This document shows positions 54,754 through 62,430 of a stretch of 64,000 nucleotides of DNA, in pieces; the stretch's first letter is position 1, and each line of letters starts with the position of its first letter. A program made the translations under genes and the position numbers. The notes beneath the pieces were generated by a model, which had not been told where the DNA came from, ran no database searches, and saw nothing but the letters and a program-made list of their open reading frames with translations. This stretch comes from Lacticaseibacillus absianus (GTDB taxonomy: Bacteria > Bacillota > Bacilli > Lactobacillales > Lactobacillaceae): assembly GCF_013407595.1 (NCBI RefSeq), contig NZ_JABEKX010000001.1, positions 948,522 through 1,012,521 on the forward strand, read 5' to 3'.

Positions 54754-55704
54754 TTACGGGCAGACGACCACCTTGCCGAAACTGGCGTGGCTGTCAAGGA
54801 ACGCCTGGGCGTCTGCAGTCTCCGCCAGAGTGAAAACGCGCGTTGGCGTGACGTCGAGGCGGTGGGCCGTGATCAGGTCCAGCATGGCCTGGAACTTGGC
54901 CTCCGTCACGCTGCCGGATGAAAACGCGGTGAGGTAAGCGTCCGGTGGGAGTGCGGTGATCGGGTCGAAGTCAGCGGACCACACGCCGCCCAGCTCGCCG
55001 GTGACACAGGCGATGCCGCCGGGCTTGAGGACGCGCAGGGAGTCGGTCATTGTCAGCGGGCCGACGAGCTCGAGCACCTTGTCCGCCGTGGCTGGCGGCA
55101 CCTGCAACACACCGTCACGCTCCTCGACGACGCGGTCGAACCCAACCGCCTGGAGCTGCGGGGTCTTGGCTAAGTTGCGGGTGCTGCCGATCAGCTGGTG
55201 GACGCCCATCGCCTGGGCGAGTTTGGCGGCGGCGACCCCGACGCCGCTGGTCGCACCGCGGATCAACAGGGTGTCGTCAGTCGTCAGCTGGAGGTTGCGC
55301 AGCGACCCATAAGCGGTGAAGTAGGTCTCGGGCACCGCAGCCAGTTCGGGCCAGCTCAGGTCGGTGGTGACCGGGTACAGCTGAACGTTAGGCACGAGCA
55401 CGTATTCCGCGTAGCCGCCGTCGAAGTCGCGACCCAGACCGCCCATCAGGGTCACCGCGCGCTGGCCGACAGGCAGGCGCGCGGGGTCGGTGGTATCTGC
55501 GATCACGCCGACCGCTTCGATTCCGAGGATCCGCGGTAACGTGACGCTCGGCGACCAGCCGTTGCGGGTGAAGATCTCAGAGCGGTTGATGCCAAACCCC
55601 TTGACTTGTAGCAGAGACCACCCGGGCCGGACCGTGGGGGTCGGGACGGTCTCCAGTTGCAGGACGTGCGCGTCCCCCGGTGTGTGTAACACGATCGCTT
55701 GCAT
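54754..55704 (-). CDS. Zinc-independent alcohol dehydrogenase-like oxidoreductase
   Basis: Medium-chain dehydrogenase/reductase of 316 aa, quinone-oxidoreductase type. Features are the N-terminal MQAIVLHTPGDAHVLQLE, GFGINRSEIFTRNG and GIEAVGVI in the GroES-like domain, then LLIRGATSGVGVAAAKLAQAMG as the NAD(P)-binding loop. No zinc ligands are seen. ATG 55704 is chosen because GAAAGGAAG lies about 8 nt upstream; the frame extends 20 codons further without a site. Only distantly similar to the oxidoreductase at 51978, so not a recent duplicate. Substrate unknown. Confidence 0.9.
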   Translation of the reverse strand: MQAIVLHTPGDAHVLQLETVPTPTVRPGWSLLQVKGFGINRSEIFTRNGWSPSVTLPRILGIEAVGVIADTTDPARLPVGQRAVTLMGGLGRDFDGGYAEYVLVPNVQLYPVTTDLSWPELAAVPETYFTAYGSLRNLQLTTDDTLLIRGATSGVGVAAAKLAQAMGVHQLIGSTRNLAKTPQLQAVGFDRVVEERDGVLQVPPATADKVLELVGPLTMTDSLRVLKPGGIACVTGELGGVWSADFDPITALPPDAYLTAFSSGSVTEAKFQAMLDLITAHRLDVTPTRVFTLAETADAQAFLDSHASFGKVVVCP

Positions 55705-55735
55705 CTGATCGCTTCCTTTCACTTCGTCTGGTCTC

Positions 55736-55764
55736 AGTCTAGGCGCCACCGCGCGGTTTGGCAA
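55736..55764 (-). promoter_or_regulatory. Promoter of the oxidoreductase at 54754
   Basis: Minus-strand TTGCCA (55764-55759), 17-bp spacer, TAGACT (55741-55736). Confidence 0.6.
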
Positions 55765-55777
55765 GAGCTGTTGGTTG

Positions 55778-55814
55778 AACTAGAATTTTGACATCGAATG
55801 CGTTAAACTAGAAT
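55778..55814 (+). promoter_or_regulatory. Promoter region of fetAB-like operon with AACTAGAAT direct repeat
   Basis: AACTAGAAT occurs at 55778-55786 and 55806-55814, flanking TTGACA at 55788-55793. The second copy contains the -10 candidate TAGAAT with a short 15-bp spacer; the repeat may be an operator. Confidence 0.5.
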
Positions 55815-55838
55815 GAAACTAATCAAGGAGATGAGCAC

Positions 55839-56489
55839 ATGACGGCGCTTTTTACCCTCGACCATGTCGATTACGCCCCGGGCGGCAAGGCGATCCTGCG
55901 TGACTTGACGCTGACAGTCCCGGAACATGCGGCGATCACCATTGTCGGCCCGTCTGGAGCGGGCAAAAGCACCTTGCTGCGGCTGCTCGCGACGCTGCTG
56001 ACGCCGTCGCACGGCACGATCCTGTATCGCGGCCAGCCGCAGACGACTTGGCCACACCCGCAGTACCGGCAACAGGTCTCGTACTGTTTTCAGCAGCCGA
56101 CCTTGTTCGGGGAGACGGTGCAGGATAACCTGAGCTTTCCCTTCGCGATCCGCGGGCAGGCCTTCGATGCGGTGAAGGCCGAAGCCGCGCTGGCGGCGGT
56201 GGACCTGCCTGAGTCGATGCTGAAGACGGCGATCACTGAATTGTCCGGTGGGGAGAAGCAGCGTGTGGCGCTGATCCGCAACCTACTGTTTCCGCCGCAG
56301 GTCCTGTTGCTGGACGAGGTGACGACCGGGCTGGATGCGGTCACTAAGGCCACAGTGCGCCGGTTGATCGATCAGTGGCACGCGGACGGTGTGGCGCTGC
56401 TGAGTGTCACGCATGACGAGACGGAGATCGCAGCGGCCACGACGCGGTGGACGCTACGGGCCGGTCGATTGGAGGGGCAAGATGACTGA
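55839..56489 (+). CDS. fetA: ABC transporter ATPase, FetA/YbbL-like
   Basis: ATP-binding subunit of 216 aa. All ABC motifs are present: Walker A VGPSGAGKST near residue 38, Q-loop in CFQQPTLFGE, signature LSGGEKQR near 135, Walker B VLLLDEVTTGLD and the switch His in SVTHDE. It overlaps by 8 nt a permease of the FetB/UPF0014 family, so the pair probably forms the exporter linked in Escherichia coli to iron homeostasis and oxidative-stress resistance. AAGGAG precedes the ATG. Confidence 0.9.
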   Translation: MTALFTLDHVDYAPGGKAILRDLTLTVPEHAAITIVGPSGAGKSTLLRLLATLLTPSHGTILYRGQPQTTWPHPQYRQQVSYCFQQPTLFGETVQDNLSFPFAIRGQAFDAVKAEAALAAVDLPESMLKTAITELSGGEKQRVALIRNLLFPPQVLLLDEVTTGLDAVTKATVRRLIDQWHADGVALLSVTHDETEIAAATTRWTLRAGRLEGQDD

Positions 56490-57240
56490 TCTGATCGTGA
56501 GTCCCACCGCCTTAGGGTTTGCGGTGGTGTTGGTGCTGGTCGCGCTGGGGGTGAACCTGCGCGAGAAGATCGGGCTCGAGCGCGATCTGGTGGTCGGGGT
56601 CTTGCGCGCCGTGGTGCAGCTGACGGTGGTCGGCTACGTCTTGACGTATATAATCCGCGTCGACCGACTGTGGCTGACGGCGCTGATGGTGGCGATCATC
56701 TTGTTCAATGCCGCGTTGAACGCGCGCAAACGGGCCAACGGGATCCCGCACGCGTTTGCGATCAGCCTGCTGGCGATCGGCACGGCGACGGTGACGACGA
56801 TCACCCTGCTGGTGGTCGCCAGAGCGGTCCGCTTCACGCCGAGCCAGATCGTGCCGATCTCCGGAATGATCAGCTCCAACGCGATGGTCGCCATCGGCCT
56901 GGCCTACCGCAGCATGAACGCAAGTTTCCACGATCAGCGCCAGGGGGTGATGGAACGGCTGGCCTTGGGGGCCGACCTCAAGCAGGCGTCGCGCCACATT
57001 GTGCAGGCGGCGATCCGCACGGGGATGGCGCCGACGATCGACTCAGCCAAGACGGTGGGGATCGTCAGCCTGCCGGGGATGATGTCCGGCTTGATCTTCG
57101 CGGGGGTCGATCCGACCAAGGCGATCATGTACCAGATCATGGTCACCTTCATGCTGATGGCAGCGACGAGCATCGGCAGCGTGATCGCCTGCTACCTGGC
57201 GTATCCGGGCTACTATAACGATGACATGCAGTTGAAGTGA
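56482..57240 (+). CDS. fetB: ABC transporter permease, FetB/YbbM-like
   Basis: Integral membrane protein of 252 aa with about six to seven hydrophobic segments. The conserved block IVPISGMISSNAMVAIGLAY, then AIRTGMAPTIDSAKTVGIVSLPGMM, is diagnostic of the UPF0014/FetB family. ATG 56482 follows GGAGGGG by 4 nt and overlaps the ATPase gene. Together they are expected to export iron or an iron-linked substrate; a terminator follows directly. Confidence 0.92.
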   Translation: MTDLIVSPTALGFAVVLVLVALGVNLREKIGLERDLVVGVLRAVVQLTVVGYVLTYIIRVDRLWLTALMVAIILFNAALNARKRANGIPHAFAISLLAIGTATVTTITLLVVARAVRFTPSQIVPISGMISSNAMVAIGLAYRSMNASFHDQRQGVMERLALGADLKQASRHIVQAAIRTGMAPTIDSAKTVGIVSLPGMMSGLIFAGVDPTKAIMYQIMVTFMLMAATSIGSVIACYLAYPGYYNDDMQLK

Positions 57241-57245
57241 GACCG

Positions 57246-57268
57246 ACGGCGGGTGCCGCCGGTTTTTT
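57246..57268 (+). terminator. Terminator of fetAB-like operon
   Basis: CGGCGG, loop GTG, CCGCCG and then a run of six T, just after the stop. Confidence 0.85.
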
Positions 57269-57350
57269 ATGTGAAAAAAGGTCACAATTCGCGGTGGCGG
57301 ATCCTCGGAATCGAACGCGCTTACCGGCGTGACATTGTTTTAGTTTTCAC

Positions 57351-57380
57351 TTGCAATCTACCTGAGGCAGGCGCTTAATA
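57351..57380 (+). promoter_or_regulatory. Promoter of the flavodoxin operon
   Basis: TTGCAA (57351-57356), 18-bp spacer, TTAATA (57375-57380), immediately followed by the palindrome at 57381. Confidence 0.6.
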
Positions 57381-57394
57381 AGTGAGTACTCACT
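57381..57394. promoter_or_regulatory. 14-bp perfect palindromic operator
   Basis: AGTGAGTACTCACT directly abuts the -10 box of the flavodoxin promoter, a position suited to repression. The sequence is like operators of TetR-family regulators (TGAGTACTCA core). No TetR gene lies in the window. Confidence 0.7.
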
Positions 57395-57419
57395 GTCTTA
57401 ATTGCAAGGAGGAACTCAG

Positions 57420-57866
57420 ATGACCAAAGTGAAGATCGTATACGCCAGCCTGACCGGGAACAATGAGGCGATCGCGGATTACGTGGCGTCGGGGCTGACG
57501 GCGCGCGGCCTGGATGTGGATGTGGAAGAGATGAGTCAGGCACTGGCCGACGACTTGGCCGACGTGGATGTCGCGGTGGTCGCCTCGTACACCTACTCTG
57601 GGGTGACGGATGGCGAACTGCCGGATGAGGCGATCGATTTTTATGAAGACTTGCAGGAGCTGACGTTACCGGCCCTCCGCTTCGCCGTGTGCGGAAGCGG
57701 GGACTCGACCTACGAGCAGTTCTGCACGGCGGTCGACCAGTTCCAGGCGGCGTTCCTGCAGGCGGGGGCGACGCCTTGTGCGGAGCCAGTCAAAGTGGAC
57801 CTCGCGCCTGAAGCCGCCGATTGGGCCCACCTCGACGCCGTCGTTGCGGCGATCGCGGCGCTGTGA
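57420..57866 (+). CDS. Flavodoxin
   Basis: Small FMN electron carrier of 148 aa. The N-terminal phosphate loop KIVYASLTGNNEAIADYV matches the flavodoxin signature (T/S-x-T-G-N), and FAVCGSGDSTYEQFC with the preceding ASYTYSGVTDGELP forms the FMN-binding loops. The protein is acidic, as expected. ATG 57420 follows AAGGAGG by 6 nt. It is 14 nt upstream of the dehydratase-activator gene, which suggests that it delivers electrons to that enzyme system. Confidence 0.92.
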   Translation: MTKVKIVYASLTGNNEAIADYVASGLTARGLDVDVEEMSQALADDLADVDVAVVASYTYSGVTDGELPDEAIDFYEDLQELTLPALRFAVCGSGDSTYEQFCTAVDQFQAAFLQAGATPCAEPVKVDLAPEAADWAHLDAVVAAIAAL

Positions 57867-57880
57867 ACGGAGGGGTGCGG

Positions 57881-60800
57881 ATGAATCAGCCTTATCTCGG
57901 CGGCATTGACGTCGGCTCGACCACGGTCAAGCTCGTGATCCTCGATGCTCACAACCAGACCGTCTTCGCCCGCTACGAGCGGCACTACTCAGATGTCAAG
58001 GCAGCCAGCGAGCGGGTGCTGCGCGAGGCGATGGCCGCGCTTGGTCCCGACCTCGCACTGCGGTGCATGATCACCGGCTCTGGCGGGATCGGCCTCGCGC
58101 ACTTGCTGGGCCTCGAGTTCGTCCAAGAGGTGATCGCCTGCACGAAGACGGTCGAAACGCTGATCCCGCAGACAGATGTCGCGATCGAGCTGGGCGGAGA
58201 GGACGCGAAGATCACGTTCTTCGGCGCCAGCTTAGAGCAGCGAATGAACGGGTCTTGCGCCGGGGGCACCGGCGCGTTCATCGACCAGATGGCGACGCTG
58301 CTCAAGACGGACGCCGATGGGCTGAACGCATTCGCCAAAGACGCCCAGAAGCTCTATCCGATCGCGAGCCGCTGCGGGGTGTTCGCCAAGACGGACGTGC
58401 AGCCGCTGATCAACGATGGGGTGGCGAAGGCCGACATCGCGGCCAGTATTTTTCAGGCGGTGGTCAACCAGACGATCTCGGGCTTGGCGGCGGGACACAA
58501 GATCCGCGGCCATGTCGCCTTCCTCGGCGGGCCGCTGTATTTCATGGACCAGCTGCGCGCCCGCTTCATCGAGACACTGGGTTTGACGCCCGAGCAGGTG
58601 GTGTTCCCTGCCGATCCGCAGCTGTTCGTTGCCAAGGGGGCGGCGTTTTATGCCAGCGACACCGCGCCGACCACGCTGACGGCGCTGTTGGGCCAGTTGC
58701 TGCACGGTGATGACTCGGCGATGAAGCCGGCACACGCGCTGGCGCCGCTGTTCGAAGACCAGACAGCCCTGGATGCCTTTCGCGCGCGCCACGCGCAGGC
58801 GCAAGTCGATTCGCGCGACCTGGCGAGTTACCGCGGCGTCGCCTTCCTTGGGATCGATGCGGGATCGACGACGACCAAGGTCGCACTGATCGCCGAGGAT
58901 GACAAGCTCCTGTACACGTACTACGATTCCAACGACGGCGATCCACTGGAGAAGACCAAGGCGATCCTGCGCGACTTGCACGCGAAGTTGCCGGCTGGCG
59001 TGACCATTGGGAAGGCGGCGGTGACGGGGTACGGTGAGCACCTGATCCAAAACGCGCTGAATGTCGATATCGGTGAAGTCGAGACCGTTGCGCACTACAA
59101 GGCGGCCCGCTACTTCCAGCCGGATGTCGACTTCATCCTCGACATCGGCGGCCAGGACATGAAGGCGATGACCGTTAGCCACGACGCGCTGTCGACCATC
59201 AAGCTGAACGAGGCGTGCTCCAGCGGCTGTGGTTCGTTTTTGGAGACCTTCGCCACCAGTCTGAATTATGACATCCGAGACTTTGCGCAAGCGGCGCTGC
59301 TGGCGGCACACCCCTGTGACCTCGGCTCGCGCTGCACGGTGTTCATGAATTCCAAAGTCAAGCAGGTGCAAAAAGAAGGGGCGACGATCGGCGACATCGC
59401 CGCCGGGCTGAGCCTGTCGATCATCAAAAACGCGCTGTTCAAAGTGATCAAGATGCGCCGCCCAGAGGACATGGGTCAGCACATCGTCTGCCAAGGTGGC
59501 ACCTTCTACAACGAGGCCGTGCTGCGGGCGTTCGAGCAGATCGCCGGCGTGGAGGTGATCCGCCCGAACATCGCGGGGCTGATGGGGGCGTACGGCGCGG
59601 CGCTGATCGCGCAGTCGCACTACCAAACAGGCGAGCAGACCGGGATGCTGAGCCTGGACCAGATGGCGTCGCTCAGCTTCGCCAAGGAATACATGCACTG
59701 CGGTGGCTGCGAGAATAACTGTGCGCTGACGATCACCGTGTTCAACGATGGGCGCCGCTTCGTCACCGGCAATCGCTGTGAGCGCGGCGAGGCGCGCGGA
59801 CTGCGTCTCCGCGCGCCCAAGACCAACGGGAAGGTCAACCTGGTGCAGGAAAAATACCAGCGCTTGTTCGCGTACCGTCCGTTGCGCCGCAAGCTGGCGA
59901 CGCGGGGGACGCTGGGGATGCCCCGCGTCCTGAACATGTACGAGAACTATCCGCTGTGGCAGACCTTCTTCACGAAGCTGGGCATCCGCGCCGAGCTGTC
60001 GCCCAAGGGTAGCCAGGCCCAGTATGACAAGGGCATGGAGACGATCCCGAGCGACACGGTGTGTTATCCAGCCAAGCAGGTCCACGGGCACATTCAGGCG
60101 CTGATCGACCGCGGGTGCACCCGGATCTTTTACCCCGCCGTGGTCTACGAGGTGAAGGAGCAGGCCCAGGCGCCGAACCACTTCAACTGCCCGATCGTGC
60201 AGAGCTACCCGGCGGTGATCGGCAACAATGTCGACGAGATCATCAGCGGGGCGGTAGACTACCGGGCGCCGTATCTGAACCTGGCCGACCACACCGGCAC
60301 CGCAGCTAACCTCTACGACTGTTTCAAGGACCTCGGTGTGACCCGCGCCGAGGTGACCGATGCGCTCGAGGCGGGGTACGCCGAGCTGGCGCACTTCAAG
60401 CAGGGCATCCGCGATCGCGGTGAGGACACCCTGCGGATGCTGCAAGACACGGGGGAGCACGCGATCGTGCTGGCCGGGCGACCGTATCATCTGGACCCTG
60501 AGATCAACCACGGGATCGCGCAGCTGATGACGGCGGAAGGCTTCCACGTGCTGACGGAAGACGCGATCGCCCACCTCGGCGATGTCGCCGGCCTGCGCGT
60601 GGTCAACCAGTGGGTCTACCACTCCCGCCTGTACGCGGCGGCCCGTGTGGCGGCCAAGTTCCCGCAGCTGGAGTTCGTGCAGCTCAATTCGTTCGGGTGT
60701 GGGATCGACGCGATCGACAGCGACCAGATTGAGGAAATCATGGCCCAGCACAACCGCTTGTACACTTGCTTGAAGATCGACGAAGGCACGAACATGGGTG

Positions 60801-62137
60801 CGATCCGCATCCGCCTGCGCTCACTTAAGGCAGCGGTGCAGGAGCGGGAGGCGCGGCGCATTCGGCCGCAGGTGCTGAGCGACACGCCGGCGCCGGTCAA
60901 TTTTACCCGCGAGATGAAAAACACTGGCTACACCCTGCTGCTCCCGATGATGTCGCCGATCCACCAGCACGGCTTGGTCGACGTCGCCTTGCGCGCGTCG
61001 GGTTACAATGTCGTCAACCTACCAATGGATGACCGTGCGGCTGTCGATGTCGGTCAGCGCTTCGTGAACAACGACGCCTGCTACCCGGCGATCATCTCGA
61101 TCGGGCAGATGCTTGAAGCGCTCCAGAGTGGTCAGTACGACCTGAACCACACCGCGGTGATGATGACCCAGACCGGTGGTGGCTGCCGGGCGACCAACTA
61201 CATCCCGCTGATCCGTAAAGCCCTACGCGACGCCGGCTTTCCGCAGGTGCCGGTGGTCTCGCTGTCGCTGGGCAACCAGGGGGTCGAGGACACGCCTGGC
61301 TTCACCTTCACGCTGCCACTGCTGCGGCGCGTGGCGCTGGCCTTCCTGTATGGTGACTTGTTCGAACGAGTGGTCTACCGGACGCGCCCATACGAGCGCG
61401 AGGCTGGGGCGGTCGACCGGTTGCATGCCGACTGGCTCAAGCTGGTGCGGCCGTCCATCGAGGCGGGGAGCTTCCGCGCCTTCAAGCGCAACGTCGCGCA
61501 GATCGTGCAGGATTTTGGCACCATTCCGTTGAATGAGACGGTCAAGCCGCGCGTCGGCGTTGTCGGTGAGATCTTGGTCAAGTACTCGCCGATCGCTAAC
61601 AACGACGTCGTGCGCCTATTGGAGGCGGAAGGGGCCGAAGTGGTCGTGCCGGACATCGTGGGGTTCATGAACTACTCGCTGTACAACCAGCGCTTCCGCT
61701 ACGAACACCTCGGCGCCAGCGCCAAGGCCAAGTGGATCGCCCAGTTCGCGCTGCAGGTGATCGACTGGTGCGAGCGCCCGATGCAGACCGCGTTGACCGC
61801 CTCGCGCCGCTTCGACGGGATCGCCGCGATCGACGCGATCGCCACCGATGCGAGCCAGGTGCTGAGCCTGGGCAATCAGACGGGGGAAGGGTGGTTCCTG
61901 ACTGGTGAGATGATCGAGCTGCTCAAACACGGCACGCCGAACATCATCTGCATGCAACCCTTCGGCTGCCTGCCGAACCACGTGGTCGGCAAGGGCATGA
62001 TCAAGGCGCTGCGTCAGCGCTACCCTGGCGCCAACATCGCCCCGATCGACTACGACCCCGGCACCAGCGTCGTCAACCAACTCAACCGCATCCGCCTGAT
62101 GCTTGCGACGGCCAAAAAGCAGCTGATCGCGCAGTAG
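57881..62137 (+). CDS. 2-hydroxyacyl-CoA dehydratase activator-like fused protein
   Basis: Giant cytoplasmic protein of 1418 aa. It has two ASKHA-type ATPase (BcrA/BadF/HgdC) domains: phosphate loops GGIDVGSTTVKL near residue 8 and LGIDAGSTTTKV near 323, with the cluster-ligand Cys segments NGSCAGGTGAF and EACSSGCGSF. Near residue 607 lies CGGCENNCAL with GNRCERG, possibly a further iron-sulfur site. The remainder matches the DUF2229/HgdB-like part (YPAKQVHGH, NNDACYPAI, TGGGCRATNY). Such fusions are widespread in anaerobic Firmicutes with unproven substrate; a radical dehydration or reduction step is likely. GGAGGGG precedes ATG 57881. Confidence 0.88.
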   Translation: MNQPYLGGIDVGSTTVKLVILDAHNQTVFARYERHYSDVKAASERVLREAMAALGPDLALRCMITGSGGIGLAHLLGLEFVQEVIACTKTVETLIPQTDVAIELGGEDAKITFFGASLEQRMNGSCAGGTGAFIDQMATLLKTDADGLNAFAKDAQKLYPIASRCGVFAKTDVQPLINDGVAKADIAASIFQAVVNQTISGLAAGHKIRGHVAFLGGPLYFMDQLRARFIETLGLTPEQVVFPADPQLFVAKGAAFYASDTAPTTLTALLGQLLHGDDSAMKPAHALAPLFEDQTALDAFRARHAQAQVDSRDLASYRGVAFLGIDAGSTTTKVALIAEDDKLLYTYYDSNDGDPLEKTKAILRDLHAKLPAGVTIGKAAVTGYGEHLIQNALNVDIGEVETVAHYKAARYFQPDVDFILDIGGQDMKAMTVSHDALSTIKLNEACSSGCGSFLETFATSLNYDIRDFAQAALLAAHPCDLGSRCTVFMNSKVKQVQKEGATIGDIAAGLSLSIIKNALFKVIKMRRPEDMGQHIVCQGGTFYNEAVLRAFEQIAGVEVIRPNIAGLMGAYGAALIAQSHYQTGEQTGMLSLDQMASLSFAKEYMHCGGCENNCALTITVFNDGRRFVTGNRCERGEARGLRLRAPKTNGKVNLVQEKYQRLFAYRPLRRKLATRGTLGMPRVLNMYENYPLWQTFFTKLGIRAELSPKGSQAQYDKGMETIPSDTVCYPAKQVHGHIQALIDRGCTRIFYPAVVYEVKEQAQAPNHFNCPIVQSYPAVIGNNVDEIISGAVDYRAPYLNLADHTGTAANLYDCFKDLGVTRAEVTDALEAGYAELAHFKQGIRDRGEDTLRMLQDTGEHAIVLAGRPYHLDPEINHGIAQLMTAEGFHVLTEDAIAHLGDVAGLRVVNQWVYHSRLYAAARVAAKFPQLEFVQLNSFGCGIDAIDSDQIEEIMAQHNRLYTCLKIDEGTNMGAIRIRLRSLKAAVQEREARRIRPQVLSDTPAPVNFTREMKNTGYTLLLPMMSPIHQHGLVDVALRASGYNVVNLPMDDRAAVDVGQRFVNNDACYPAIISIGQMLEALQSGQYDLNHTAVMMTQTGGGCRATNYIPLIRKALRDAGFPQVPVVSLSLGNQGVEDTPGFTFTLPLLRRVALAFLYGDLFERVVYRTRPYEREAGAVDRLHADWLKLVRPSIEAGSFRAFKRNVAQIVQDFGTIPLNETVKPRVGVVGEILVKYSPIANNDVVRLLEAEGAEVVVPDIVGFMNYSLYNQRFRYEHLGASAKAKWIAQFALQVIDWCERPMQTALTASRRFDGIAAIDAIATDASQVLSLGNQTGEGWFLTGEMIELLKHGTPNIICMQPFGCLPNHVVGKGMIKALRQRYPGANIAPIDYDPGTSVVNQLNRIRLMLATAKKQLIAQ

Positions 62138-62187
62138 ATCAGGCCGCATGGGGCTGAGACAAGCAGTCGCTATCGCCCAGACAATCG

Positions 62188-62235
62188 GCGGGCGACACTG
62201 ACAGACCCGCACTTCGGGTGGCCAGTGTCGCCCGC
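62188..62235 (+). terminator. Terminator-like hairpin after the activator gene
   Basis: GCGGGCGACACTG (62188-62200) pairs with CAGTGTCGCCCGC (62223-62235) and encloses a small ACCCG/CGGGT hairpin. The T-tract is weak (TTATT). Confidence 0.65.
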
Positions 62236-62280
62236 TTATTCGGCTTGTGTCGCCCGGTCGAACACCGTGAGCGCCGGACA

Positions 62281-62389
62281 GGTCTGCGTTCGATTTTTTG
62301 AACGCGGACCAGTCGCGGGCTTTGGGGCCATCAATGAGGGCGCACCCCTGCGTTTTTAATGACGCCGCAGGGTGCCAAGCGCCCCCTCA
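62281..62389 (+). promoter_or_regulatory. Two further hairpins before the pRiA4b-like gene
   Basis: GGTCTGCGTTC pairs with GAACGCGGACC (62281-62310, one G-U), and TGAGGGCGC with GCGCCCCCTCA (62335-62389), which encloses ACCCCTGCG/CGCAGGGT. An extended -10-like TGG-CATAAT follows at 62393-62401. Confidence 0.5.
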
Positions 62390-62430
62390 GCATGGCATAA
62401 TGGAAGCAGACACATTCGAAGGAGGACGTT

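Noticed and set aside
58232-60751. 839-codon open frame on the minus strand
   Set aside because: It lies wholly inside the activator gene, has no recognisable motif and is explained by high-GC antisense openness.
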